NCBI GenBank assembly: GCA_964517125.1
Contig: CAZFBD010000013.1
Span: 13,139 to 77,138 of the forward strand
Source: SHLQ01 sp964517125
Lineage (GTDB): Bacteria; Actinomycetota; Acidimicrobiia; Acidimicrobiales; SHLQ01
Reading direction: 5' to 3'
Length of the DNA: 64,000 bases
Shown one piece after another: positions 42,865 through 53,242 of the stretch; position 1 is the stretch's first letter; each line of letters starts with the position of its first letter. A program made the position numbers and the translations under genes. Under the pieces are notes generated by a model. That model did not search any database. It was not told where the DNA came from and was given only the letters and a program-made list of their open reading frames with translations.

Positions 42865-43248
42865 ATGGCCTCCGCCCGCACCGCTGCCGTCTATGTGATT
42901 TCGGTTGCCGCGGAGCTCAGCGGCATGCATCCACAGACACTGCGAATCTACGAACGCAAGGGTCTGGTATCACCAGCCCGTACCGGCGGCGGAAATCGTC
43001 GATACAGCGATGCCGACGTCGCACTGCTCCGGCGAATCGCCGAACTCACCTCCGAGGGCATGAACCTGGTTGGCGTCAAGCGCATTCTCGAACTCGAGAA
43101 TCGGGTCGCCATGCTCGAAGCCGAACTCGAGGCAATCCAATCAAGCCACGATGGCGAGGTCACCGACGCCATTCGCGAAACGCAGCGGCGCTACCGCCGC
43201 GATCTCGTGCCGCTCAAGCAGACCGTCACGCTGTATCGGCAGGAGTAG
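42865..43248 (+). CDS. hspR: Heat-shock repressor HspR (MerR family)
   Basis: A 127-residue MerR-type repressor of chaperone genes. The DNA-binding domain (about 10-80) shows VISVAAELSGMHPQTLRIYERKGL, GGGNRRYSDADVALLRRIAEL and EGMNLVGVKRILELE, typical HspR. The coiled-coil end is short. It starts one base after the dnaJ stop. HAIR-like sites precede dnaK (39384-39404) and clpB (44129-44149). Its last 23 bp overlap the selenoprotein gene on the other strand. Confidence 0.93.
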   Translation: MASARTAAVYVISVAAELSGMHPQTLRIYERKGLVSPARTGGGNRRYSDADVALLRRIAELTSEGMNLVGVKRILELENRVAMLEAELEAIQSSHDGEVTDAIRETQRRYRRDLVPLKQTVTLYRQE

Positions 43249-44083
43249 CGGTCTTGGCCGCCGCCTGATCGGTGCGCCGTTGTTCGCCTTCCTGTGCGAG
43301 TGCTTGGGCATCGGACGTGTCCATGAACGTGTCCTGCCAATCGGGTCGCCCATGCCAGACAACGGGAGCCTGCACGGTGGTCTGGGCATGGGTTGCGGAT
43401 TCGGCCAGGGCGAGAGCCAGGCGAAGAACACCACGTTGCTGATCGGGATCGTCGGCTGGTCCCACCGGATTGCCGAGGGGCAGGTTGGTGAACACGAATC
43501 GAGGTACGGCGTTCTCCTCGACGATGTCGCGAGCGCTTCCGATGATCACGGTCGGCAGACCGTTGGCTTCGAGGTGTCGTGCGGTCAGACCGACCGTCTG
43601 ATGGCATACCGGTCAAAGCGGAACGAGCAGCATCAGGTCGACGTCGTCTTCGAGCGCCCAGACCCGAACATCCTCGGCCCAGGCCAGGGTGCGCCGCTGG
43701 GAGTAGATGGTCGACACGCTGTAGTAGCGGGGGCTCACTGAGCCGATGACCCCGGTGTCTGCGAGATGCTGCAAGTGGTCCAGGGGGAGAAACGCGCCGA
43801 GGTCTCGGGTGTGGGTGGCTTCCTGATGCCAGTGGAGATGGTCGGTCGCCATCCGCTCGGGCGCCGGGTTCGCACTGTCGGCGAACGGCGCCAGCGGATC
43901 GTCCTTGTGCCGTTTCGTGGTGGTCACCACACCGACGCGGAGTTCGTTGAGTGGCCGGGGGAGTGGCGTCAGCGGAGCGTCGGTGTTCGCAGCCCACTTG
44001 TACGGCTGGGGATACCCTTGGGCGGCGTAGTACTCGCGTGATGCATCGATGTAGCTGATTGCGCTTCGGTGGGTGAGGGCCAT
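43226..44083 (-). CDS. Probable selenoprotein, GrdB/PrdB-related reductase family, with in-frame UGA as selenocysteine
   Basis: Two open stretches in the same frame (44083-43616 and 43612-43226) are separated only by TGA at codon 157 (43615-43613). Reading it as selenocysteine gives a continuous 285-residue protein: LMLLVPL-U-PVCHQTVGLTARH, a U-x-x-C redox motif (Sec157, Cys160) in which the residues after the stop continue the family's conserved sequence, through TVIIGSARDIVEENAVPRF and FTNLPLGNPVG. The family is related to selenoprotein B of glycine/sarcosine/betaine or D-proline reductases, as I recall it. A SECIS-like hairpin with a G-starting loop lies 17 nt after UGA. Its N-terminus (MALTHRSAISYIDASREYY) is typical of the family. 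Function is unknown; a thiol/selenol redox reaction is likely. selA, selB and selC are not in this window. Confidence 0.8.
43585..43601 (-). promoter_or_regulatory. Bacterial SECIS-like element of the selenoprotein gene
   Basis: In the mRNA, UCAGAC and GUCUGA form a 6-bp stem around the loop GGUCG. The loop begins 17 nt after the UGA (bacterial SECIS loops lie about 16-37 nt downstream) and opens with two G, as required for SelB binding. Confidence 0.7.
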
Positions 44084-44128
44084 GTGCAGATGATGCTCGT
44101 TTCGCGGAATAGGAGCAAGCGTTCAGAA

Positions 44129-44149
44129 GTTGAGTCAATGGCACTCAGG
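44129..44149. promoter_or_regulatory. HAIR-like HspR operator in front of clpB
   Basis: GTTGAGT-N7-ACTCAGG differs from the HAIR consensus at one base in each arm. It lies 62 bp upstream of clpB, between it and the divergent selenoprotein gene (start 44083), so the latter may also be affected by HspR. Confidence 0.78.
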
Positions 44150-44211
44150 ATCGAGATCCTGCGTGTTGCATGGAACCGTCGAGGTGGCGGATCCGTTGAG
44201 AGGAGGTTCTC

Positions 44212-46698
44212 ATGGCCATCGACCCGAATCAGTGGACACAGAAAACTCGCGAGGGTTTCGTGGCGGCCCAGGAGATGGCGAAAGCCAAATCCCATCCTGA
44301 AGTCACACCAGAACACCTGCTCCTGGCCCTCGTCGGTCAAGAAGACGGCGTGGTCCTGCCGATACTGCAGAAGCTCGGTCATGAGCCTCTCGCTGTTCGC
44401 AACCGATTGACTGCGGCACTCGACGGTCTTCCCAGTGCCTATGGGGGTGAGGTCCAGCAGAGCCGAGATCTGATTGCGGCGTTTGAAGCAGCCGACAAGG
44501 CCCGGGCCGATCTTGGCGACGACTACCTGTCGACCGAACACCTCCTCCTGAGCCTCGCTGCGCGTCTGGACCTGGAACCCGATGCGGTGCTCTCGGCATT
44601 GCGCGAAGTTCGAGGTTCACATCGTGTCACCACACAGAACCCCGAGGAGCAGTACCAGAGCCTCGAAAAATACGCCCGGGATCTGACAGCGGAAGCCCGC
44701 GCCCAAAAACTCGATCCGGTCATCGGACGGGACGATGAGATCCGACGCGTCATCCAGGTGCTGTCCCGACGCACAAAGAACAACCCGGTGCTCATTGGTG
44801 AACCCGGGGTCGGCAAGACGGCAATCGTCGAAGGGCTCGCGAACCGAATCGTTGAGGGTGACGTCCCGGAGTCGCTGAAGAACAAGACGATCATGTCGCT
44901 CGATCTCGCGTCCATGGTTGCTGGGGCCAAATACCGCGGCGAATTTGAAGAGCGGCTCAAGGCCGTCCTCAAGGAGATCAACGACGCCGACGGTCAGATC
45001 ATCACGTTCATTGATGAGCTCCACACGGTCGTCGGCGCTGGTGCCGGCGGCGAAGGGGCCATGGACGCCGGCAACATGCTCAAGCCGATGCTCGCCCGAG
45101 GTGAACTCCGCCTGGTCGGAGCCACGACGCTCGACGAATTTCGCAAGTACATCGAAAAAGACCCGGCGCTCGAACGTCGGTTTCAGCAAGTGCTGGTGGA
45201 GCCCCCATCGGTCGAAGACACCGTCGCAATTTTGCGCGGGCTGGCCGAACGATACGAGGTGCACCACGGCGTCCGCATCCAGGACGCTGCGCTGGTGAGT
45301 GCGGCTGTGCTGTCTGACCGGTATCTCACCGGCCGGTTCCTCCCAGACAAGGCGATCGACCTTGTCGATGAGGCTGCGTCAAAGCTCCGAATCGAGATCG
45401 ATTCCGTGCCGACCGAGATCGACGTCGTCGATCGTCGAATTCGCCAGCTTGAAATGGAGCGCGTCGCGCTGGAGAAGGAATCCGACCGAGGGTCGCGTGA
45501 GCGTCTCGGCGATCTCGAGGCCGAGGTCGCCGATCTGACCGAGAAGCTCAGCGCGATGAAGGTGCACTGGCAGGGCGAAAAGGAAGCCATCGACGAGATC
45601 CGTTCGCGTAAGGAGGAGCTGGAACAACTGCGGCTCGACGTCGAACGGGAGCCCGATCTCGCAACCGCGGCCGAGATTCGATTTGGCCGAATTCCCGAAC
45701 TCGAGCGTCAGATCGATGTCGCCACGAATCGGCTCGACACCCTGCAGGGCGACAATGTCATGTTGAAGGAAGAAGTTGATGCCGAGGATGTCGCCGAAGT
45801 CGTGAGTGCGTGGACCGGTGTTCCGGTTGCCCGACTGCTCGAGGGCGAGGTGCAGAAACTGATTCGACTCGAGGACGTTCTGCACGAGCGGGTCATTGGA
45901 CAGGACGAACCCGTCTCGGTCGTGGCGAACGCCATTCGCAGGAGCCGAGCCGGACTCTCGGACCCGAACCGACCCATTGGCAGCTTTCTCTTCCTCGGCC
46001 CAACGGGCGTCGGCAAAACCGAACTCGCCAGGTCGCTCGCGGACTTCCTGTTCGACGACGAGCGAGCGATGGTCCGCATCGACATGAGCGAGTACATGGA
46101 GAAACACTCCGTGTCTCGGCTGATCGGCGCACCCCCCGGCTATGTGGGCTACGACGCCGGAGGTCAGCTGACCGAGGCCGTTCGCCGCCGCCCGTATGCC
46201 GTGGTGCTGCTGGACGAGGTCGAAAAGGCACACGCAGACGTGTTCAACGTTCTACTTCAGTTGCTCGACGACGGCCGACTGACCGATGGTCAGGGTCGCA
46301 CCGTCGACTTTTCGAACGTTGTGCTGATCATGACGTCGAACCTGCCGGGTGATCCCCTCGATTTCTTCCGGCCGGAATTCGTGAACCGCATCGATGACAT
46401 CGTTCGGTTCCGTGAACTCACCGAACAGGATTTGGTGCGAATCGTCGACATTCAACTTGGGCTCTTCGCCAAGCGCCTCACTGACCGACGCATCTCGTTC
46501 ACGATCACCGACGAAGCCAAGGCGTGGCTGGCCCACGCTGGCTACGACCCGGCGTTCGGGGCTCGACCCTTGAAGCGAGTCGTGCAGCGCGAACTCGCCG
46601 ACCGATTGGCGGTTCGCCTCCTCGACGGAACCTACGCCGATGACGGAACCATCCATGTCTCCGTCGATTCCGCAAGCAACGAGCTGGCGTTCAGCTGA
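44212..46698 (+). CDS. clpB: ATP-dependent disaggregase ClpB
   Basis: A hexameric AAA+ disaggregase that works with DnaK. It has 828 residues: N domain (about 1-145), first ATPase (Walker A GEPGVGKT, LDLASMVAGAKYRGEFEERL), coiled-coil middle domain (about 400-520, LEMERVALEKESDRGSRERL), second ATPase (GPTGVGKTELARSLA, RIDMSEYMEKHSVSRLIGAP), and a C-terminal small domain. It is about 25 residues shorter than usual because the stretch between TSNL and FRPEFVNRID is missing. A strong AGAGGAGG ribosome site precedes ATG 44212. HAIR upstream suggests HspR control. Confidence 0.95.
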   Translation: MAIDPNQWTQKTREGFVAAQEMAKAKSHPEVTPEHLLLALVGQEDGVVLPILQKLGHEPLAVRNRLTAALDGLPSAYGGEVQQSRDLIAAFEAADKARADLGDDYLSTEHLLLSLAARLDLEPDAVLSALREVRGSHRVTTQNPEEQYQSLEKYARDLTAEARAQKLDPVIGRDDEIRRVIQVLSRRTKNNPVLIGEPGVGKTAIVEGLANRIVEGDVPESLKNKTIMSLDLASMVAGAKYRGEFEERLKAVLKEINDADGQIITFIDELHTVVGAGAGGEGAMDAGNMLKPMLARGELRLVGATTLDEFRKYIEKDPALERRFQQVLVEPPSVEDTVAILRGLAERYEVHHGVRIQDAALVSAAVLSDRYLTGRFLPDKAIDLVDEAASKLRIEIDSVPTEIDVVDRRIRQLEMERVALEKESDRGSRERLGDLEAEVADLTEKLSAMKVHWQGEKEAIDEIRSRKEELEQLRLDVEREPDLATAAEIRFGRIPELERQIDVATNRLDTLQGDNVMLKEEVDAEDVAEVVSAWTGVPVARLLEGEVQKLIRLEDVLHERVIGQDEPVSVVANAIRRSRAGLSDPNRPIGSFLFLGPTGVGKTELARSLADFLFDDERAMVRIDMSEYMEKHSVSRLIGAPPGYVGYDAGGQLTEAVRRRPYAVVLLDEVEKAHADVFNVLLQLLDDGRLTDGQGRTVDFSNVVLIMTSNLPGDPLDFFRPEFVNRIDDIVRFRELTEQDLVRIVDIQLGLFAKRLTDRRISFTITDEAKAWLAHAGYDPAFGARPLKRVVQRELADRLAVRLLDGTYADDGTIHVSVDSASNELAFS

Positions 46699-46704
46699 CC
46701 CTGG

Positions 46705-46736
46705 CATTCGACACAACAGCCGAGTTGTGTCGAATG
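46705..46736 (+). terminator. Hairpin after clpB
   Basis: CATTCGACACAAC (46705-46717) and its exact complement (46724-46736) form a 13-bp stem with a 6-nt loop (AGCCGA), 6 bp after the clpB stop. Only a weak T-rich stretch follows (GTATTTGTT at about 46747). This is the strongest hairpin near a gene end in the window. Confidence 0.7.
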
Positions 46737-46834
46737 ATCCAAGGGGTGTATTTGTTCGCGGCTGATCGGGGTTCTACTCTCGCGCGGACGGGCGGCGCGC
46801 GGCTTCGGTTGCCGCGAGGGTCGAGGAGATTGTC

Positions 46835-47851
46835 ATGGAACACATCAACGGGCGCACAACCACAAAACGACTGGGTCGCGGCGTAGCTGCGCTGTTGGTC
46901 ATTGCACTGGGAATGGTCGGCCTCGCCACCGCCGTGAGTGCACAGACCGGACCATCAGGAGACTGCACCGGCGATGTGGTCACGAGTTTCGGAAACGACT
47001 TTTTCGGTACAGGCCGCCCCGAGATTTCGCTGTTCTCGGTCGGAACTTCGTCTCGGACGTACACACTCGCTACGGCTCTTCCAGCGGGCGAGTATGTCTT
47101 GAACGCCGTGTCCTACGATGGGTATCCCAACCGTGAGGTCGTGTCTGCACAGCCCGACGAACAGTGGTTTGCCGAATATCTCGCGGCCGATGGCACCGTG
47201 CTCGCTACCTCTGGAACCACTGCGGACATCACCGATGCAGTTGTCGAGGACACCTGGGTCGGTGGCATTGGTTCTGTAACCATTGCTCAGGAGGCGACGG
47301 AGCTTCGTGTCACCCACGCTGCGGTTGGTGCTTCGAATCCGAACTCGGTTCGCCCGGTGTGTGTTGGCGCCACCGAAGTTGTTGCACCCACACCGGAGCC
47401 GGTCATTCCACCGAGCACGGTCACGGTCACATTCCAGGATGAGGCTCCCGATGCAAGCACGATCGAACTCGATTGTGGCGGGCAGTCGGAATCGGCCACC
47501 GGACGTCTCGTCCAGTTGCGCCTCGCAGATCTTCCGGGTGGCTCCAGCTGCTCCATCGACTATCCCGCTGACCGTGTCTGTGAACTGAGCCACGAACCAA
47601 CCGGCACGGTCACCGAAGCCGGCGCCGGAGCGTTGGTCGTCTCCATTCCGTCTGGTGGCGGGGTCGACATCATTGTGGACATCGTGTGCGTGATCGAGGT
47701 TGTTGATCCCGGAACACCAACGACCACGGCAGCACCGACTCCCACAACTGCCGCACCCGTGTCGCCCACGACAACGGCAGCTGCAGTTGTGCCCGAGGTT
47801 CGCTCCGCTACGGCCACGCCGCAGCAGGCAAACCCCGCCTTCACCGGCTGA
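46835..47851 (+). CDS. Secreted protein with Thr-rich tail, unknown function
   Basis: A 338-residue exported protein. Signal peptide about 1-37 (RLGRGVAALLVIALGMVGLATAVSA, cut before QTG). Mature part: a beta-rich domain (about 45-185) with paired Cys, a second domain (about 195-285) with Cys in ELDCGGQS, SSCSIDY, DRVCELS and DIVCVIE, then a Thr/Ala/Pro-rich tail ending in NPAFTG. The final motif resembles sortase-type endings, but no membrane helix or basic tail follows, so wall anchoring is doubtful. No family recognised. A GAGGAG ribosome site precedes the ATG. It lies alone between clpB and purA. Confidence 0.72.
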   Translation: MEHINGRTTTKRLGRGVAALLVIALGMVGLATAVSAQTGPSGDCTGDVVTSFGNDFFGTGRPEISLFSVGTSSRTYTLATALPAGEYVLNAVSYDGYPNREVVSAQPDEQWFAEYLAADGTVLATSGTTADITDAVVEDTWVGGIGSVTIAQEATELRVTHAAVGASNPNSVRPVCVGATEVVAPTPEPVIPPSTVTVTFQDEAPDASTIELDCGGQSESATGRLVQLRLADLPGGSSCSIDYPADRVCELSHEPTGTVTEAGAGALVVSIPSGGGVDIIVDIVCVIEVVDPGTPTTTAAPTPTTAAPVSPTTTAAAVVPEVRSATATPQQANPAFTG

Positions 47852-47975
47852 ACCAAACCGCCTCCAAACCAGATCAGGGGGCAAAAGGCTCCAGAGTTCG
47901 CGTCTTCCGGCTTGACCAGCCGGTGGTGCGGGTAGAGTCGATCGGTCCGAATCGACTTCGAAGGGATGGTGGCCC

Positions 47976-49256
47976 ATGGGCGCGACCGTCATTGTCGGCA
48001 CCCAATGGGGTGACGAAGGCAAGGGCAAGTTCACCGATCTGCTGGCTCGCGACATGACCACGGTCGTGCGCTTTCAGGGTGGGCACAACGCCGGCCACAC
48101 CATCGTCGTCGAGGGCGAGAGCTTTGCGTTGCAGCTCGTGCCATCGGGTGTTCTCTATCCGCACATCACGCCGGTCATTGCCAACGGTGTTGTCGTCGAT
48201 CCCGGCGTGTTGCTCCGCGAAACCGCAATGTTGGAGTCCAAGGGCGTCGATACCTCGAAGTTGCGGGTGAGCGGAAACGCCCACATGATCTTCCCGTACC
48301 ACCAGAGCCTCGATGCCCTGCAGGAACGACACCTCGGCAAGAACAAGCTCGGCACGACCAAGCGCGGCATCGGCCCCAGCTATGCCGACAAGTCCATGCG
48401 CACCGGGCTGCGTATCCAGGATCTTCTCGACGAGAAGATCTTCCGGCAGAAGCTCGAGGTTGTGCTGCACCAGCTCAATCCCGTGATGGCTCGCGTGTAC
48501 AACAAGCTCGGGTTCGACATCGAAGAGATCACCGACACGTTCATGAACGAGTATCGGCCGAAGATCGAGCCGATGGTGACCGACACCATCTCGCTGATCC
48601 ACGAGGAACTCGAAGCCGACCATCAGATCCTCCTTGAAGGTGCCCAGGCAACATTCCTGGATCTCGACCACGGCACCTACCCGTACGTGACGTCGTCCAA
48701 CCCAACCGCCGGCGGTGCCTGTGTTGGTTCGGGTGTTGGTCCCATGTACATCGATCGAGTTGTCGGCGTGGCCAAGGCGTACATCACCCGAGTTGGCGCC
48801 GGACCGTTCCCGACCGAATTGTTCGACGACATCGGTGAGCACATTGTCGATGTGGGCCACGAGTATGGAACGAACACCGGCCGTCGCCGCCGTCCAGGCT
48901 GGTTCGACTGCGTGATGATGCGATACGCGCGTCGGGTCAACTCCATGACCGAGCTCGCCATCACCAAGCTCGATGTCCTCGATGACCTGGACGCCGTGAA
49001 GGTCTGCGTCGCCTACGAACATGACGGCGAACGAATCACCGACTTTCCCTACCACCAGTCGGTACTGCACAACGTCACACCCATCTACGAAGAACTGCCC
49101 GGGTGGAAGATCGATCTCACGAAGATCACGAGCAAGTCCGAACTACCAACGGAAGCCATCGACTACCTGTCGTTCGTGCAGGAGCAGTGCGGAGTGCCGG
49201 TTCGGCTGGTCGGCGTTGGTCCGGGTCGCGAACAGGTGCTCGACTTCTCTGTGTGA
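47976..49256 (+). CDS. purA: Adenylosuccinate synthetase
   Basis: Joins IMP and aspartate using GTP, the first step from IMP to AMP. It has 426 residues, with the GTP-binding GTQWGDEGKGKFTDLLA, the catalytic His in GGHNAGHTIVVEG, GTTKRGIGPSYADKSMRTG, GAQATFLDLDHGTYPYVTSSNP and TNTGRRRRPGWFD. It heads the purine cluster and, with purB, forms the AMP branch. Confidence 0.97.
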   Translation: MGATVIVGTQWGDEGKGKFTDLLARDMTTVVRFQGGHNAGHTIVVEGESFALQLVPSGVLYPHITPVIANGVVVDPGVLLRETAMLESKGVDTSKLRVSGNAHMIFPYHQSLDALQERHLGKNKLGTTKRGIGPSYADKSMRTGLRIQDLLDEKIFRQKLEVVLHQLNPVMARVYNKLGFDIEEITDTFMNEYRPKIEPMVTDTISLIHEELEADHQILLEGAQATFLDLDHGTYPYVTSSNPTAGGACVGSGVGPMYIDRVVGVAKAYITRVGAGPFPTELFDDIGEHIVDVGHEYGTNTGRRRRPGWFDCVMMRYARRVNSMTELAITKLDVLDDLDAVKVCVAYEHDGERITDFPYHQSVLHNVTPIYEELPGWKIDLTKITSKSELPTEAIDYLSFVQEQCGVPVRLVGVGPGREQVLDFSV

Positions 49257-49299
49257 CCGACCGTCCGTTGAGCCGCATCCTTCGAACCAAAGGTGAATC

Positions 49300-50532
49300 A
49301 TGACGCGTGTTGTTGTCGTTGGATCGGGAGGGCGTGAGCACGCGCTTGCCGACGTGCTTGGGCGAACCGCCGAGACCGTGCTGGTGACGCCGGGAAATCC
49401 CGGGATCGACGGATCCACGAACGTGTCGGCAACGGAACTCGATGCCGATCTCTTCGTGATCGGGCCTGAAGTTCCGCTCGTCGCCGGGCTCGCGGACGAG
49501 CTCCGGACGCAGGGCAAGCGGGTGTTTGGTCCCGGCGCCGACGGAGCACAGCTCGAGGGCAGCAAGGCCTGGATGAAGGATCTGCTCGTCGCTGCCAACG
49601 TTCCCACCGCCGGACATGGAACCTTCACCGAGGTCGCGCCGGCGCTCGCGTTTCTCGACACCATGCAGGATCTGTTCGTGATCAAGACCGACGGTCTTGC
49701 GGCTGGCAAGGGTGTGTTGGTCACCGAGGACCGGACCGAAGCAGAAGATGCTGTTCGCGAATATCTGTCAGGCTCAGCGTTCGGTGCAGCAGGTTCCACC
49801 GTGGTGATCGAGGAAGGTCTGACCGGCCCTGAGGTGTCGATGCTTGCCATCTGTGATGGCCAACGTGCCGTATCTCTGGCGCCAGCGCAGGATTTCAAGC
49901 GAGCCCTCAACGGAGATGCCGGTCCAAACACCGGTGGTATGGGGGCGTACACCCCACTGCCGTTTGCCGGCGACGACGTCGTGGCCGAAGTCATGGACCG
50001 AGCAATCGAGCCAACACTTGCCGAGCTCCGAAGCCGAGGCATCGACTACCGCGGCGTGCTCTATGCCGGACTCATGCTGACCCCGTCGGGCATGAAGGTT
50101 CTTGAATACAACGTTCGATTTGGTGACCCTGAAACCCAGGTGGTTCTTCCCCGGCTCGATTCGGACCTGGTGGACCTCTTGGGCTCGGCTGCCGATGGTG
50201 CGCTCGGTGTCGGTCCCACGTTCAGCACCGATGCCTTCGTGACGGTCGTCTGTGCGTCCGAGGGCTACCCGATGTCGCCGCGAACCGGCGATGTCATTCG
50301 AGGCATCGATGCCGCTCGGGCCGTCGCCGGCGTTTCCGTCTATGCGGCCGGCGTCTCTGCCGATGACGCCGGCAGTCTCGTCACAGCCGGCGGACGTGTC
50401 CTCAACGTCGTTGGTCGCGGACCCGATCTCGCCGTTGCCCGAGACCGTGCCTATGCAGGAGTGCAACAGATTGACTGGCCCGGTATGCAGTACAGGACGG
50501 ACATTGCCAATGACGAGAAGTTGCGTGGCTGA
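49300..50532 (+). CDS. purD: Phosphoribosylamine-glycine ligase (GAR synthetase)
   Basis: ATP-grasp ligase for step 2 of purine synthesis. It has 410 residues: N-terminal VVVGSGGREHALADVLGR, GPEVPLVAGLADEL, the ATP-binding KTDGLAAGKGVLVTED, GPEVSMLAICDG, NTGGMGAYTPLPF, and metal-binding EYNVRFGDPETQV. A GGTGAATC stretch precedes ATG. It follows purA by 43 bp. Confidence 0.97.
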   Translation: MTRVVVVGSGGREHALADVLGRTAETVLVTPGNPGIDGSTNVSATELDADLFVIGPEVPLVAGLADELRTQGKRVFGPGADGAQLEGSKAWMKDLLVAANVPTAGHGTFTEVAPALAFLDTMQDLFVIKTDGLAAGKGVLVTEDRTEAEDAVREYLSGSAFGAAGSTVVIEEGLTGPEVSMLAICDGQRAVSLAPAQDFKRALNGDAGPNTGGMGAYTPLPFAGDDVVAEVMDRAIEPTLAELRSRGIDYRGVLYAGLMLTPSGMKVLEYNVRFGDPETQVVLPRLDSDLVDLLGSAADGALGVGPTFSTDAFVTVVCASEGYPMSPRTGDVIRGIDAARAVAGVSVYAAGVSADDAGSLVTAGGRVLNVVGRGPDLAVARDRAYAGVQQIDWPGMQYRTDIANDEKLRG

Positions 50533-50556
50533 ACGTCGAGAGGACATGGTCGAACA

Positions 50557-51987
<1,431 letters not shown>

Positions 51988-52114
51988 TCGACGCCTCGGG
52001 CTTCGTCATGATTTTGCAATGTGCTACGGACACGATCGGCTCAATGCACCCGTCCCAGTGTCCGATTGGAGGACACATCTGAACGTTCCGCTTCGGATGC
52101 AAAGGCGGTTCTTC

Positions 52115-53242
52115 ATGCACATCGAATCTCGGTTGTGGACCGATCTTCACCTTTCTCCACCGCTGACCTCCGCGAACGCCGATTTGGTGCTCGCATTCGG
52201 AACGCGAGCCCAGCTCACGGCGCCGGGTGTCGTCGACCGACTGGCTGCGGCGTTCCCACAGAGCGTTGTCTGTGGATGCTCCACCGCTGGTCAGTTTCTG
52301 GCCGACGAGCTCACCGACGACGCCATCGCGCTGACGTCCGTATCGTTCGATCGCGCCTGTGTGACCGCCGCGACGTTGATGATGGCGTCGGCATCGGACT
52401 CGTTGGAAGTTGGGGCAAAACTGGCAGCCGAACTACGAACCGATGACCTTCGGGCGGTGCTCATTCTTTCCGATGGAACGGACTGCAACGGTTCCGCACT
52501 CGTCGAGGGTCTCAGCAGAGAGCTCGACTCGTCCGTCACGATCTTTGGCGGCCTCGCCGCGGACGGTGCAGCGTTCGAATCCACGGTGGTTCTCCATGAC
52601 GGCATCGTTGCCGGTGGCATGGTCACGGCCATTGGATTCTCCGGGGACTCACTCGAGATTCGGACCGGGTCCGGCGGGGGTTGGGACTTGTTCGGACCGG
52701 AGCGGACGATCACCGCATCCGAAGATGCCGTTCTGCAGGAGCTGGATGGCGAACCGGCCCTTGATCTCTACAGCCGGTACCTGGGGGACCGCGCGGCGGA
52801 TCTGCCGGGATCTGCGCTGTTGTTTCCGCTGGCCGTGCACGCGCCCGACGCCGATCCTTCGACCGCTGTCGTTCGAACGATTCTTGGGGTGAACGCAGAG
52901 ACATCGTCGATGACGTTTGCTGGCAACGTCCCGCTCGGGTGGAAGGCGCAGTTGATGCGAGCGAATTTCGACGCCCTCGTCGACGGTGCCGAAGATGCGA
53001 GTCTGTCGTTGGCGCCGTCTTCAGATCCAGATCAGGCGTTGTGTATTGGCGTGTCATGTGTCGGCCGCCGTCTGGTCCTGGGTCAACGAACGGACGAAGA
53101 ACTCGAAGCGGTTCTCGATGCGTTGCCATCGACGGCCACGTTCACCGGCTTCTACTCCTACGGAGAATTGGCGATCGGGCTTTCCGGTCGCTGCGAGCTG
53201 CACAACCAGACCATGACGCTCACGTTGATCTCGGAGCGATGA
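52115..53242 (+). CDS. FIST-domain sensor protein
   Basis: A 375-residue soluble protein made of FIST-N and FIST-C domains, predicted ligand sensors found with bacterial signalling proteins. FIST-N (about 20-210): VVCGCSTAGQFLADELTDDA, AVLILSDGTDCNGSALVEGL, TIFGGLAADGAAFE. FIST-C (about 230-355): ALDLYSRYLGD, LLFPLAVHAPD, ALCIGVSCVGRRLVLGQRTDEEL, TFTGFYSYGELAI. ATG 52115 follows an AAAGGCGG ribosome site. Its stop overlaps the GGDEF-EAL gene by 4 bp (ATGA), so the two probably form one sensor-output unit. The pair sits inside the purine cluster, so a purine-related or nutrient ligand is possible but unproven. Confidence 0.88.
   Translation: MHIESRLWTDLHLSPPLTSANADLVLAFGTRAQLTAPGVVDRLAAAFPQSVVCGCSTAGQFLADELTDDAIALTSVSFDRACVTAATLMMASASDSLEVGAKLAAELRTDDLRAVLILSDGTDCNGSALVEGLSRELDSSVTIFGGLAADGAAFESTVVLHDGIVAGGMVTAIGFSGDSLEIRTGSGGGWDLFGPERTITASEDAVLQELDGEPALDLYSRYLGDRAADLPGSALLFPLAVHAPDADPSTAVVRTILGVNAETSSMTFAGNVPLGWKAQLMRANFDALVDGAEDASLSLAPSSDPDQALCIGVSCVGRRLVLGQRTDEELEAVLDALPSTATFTGFYSYGELAIGLSGRCELHNQTMTLTLISER

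Noticed and set aside
47840..47851. Sortase-type wall anchor at NPAFTG
   Set aside because: No membrane helix or basic tail follows the motif, and the protein ends there.
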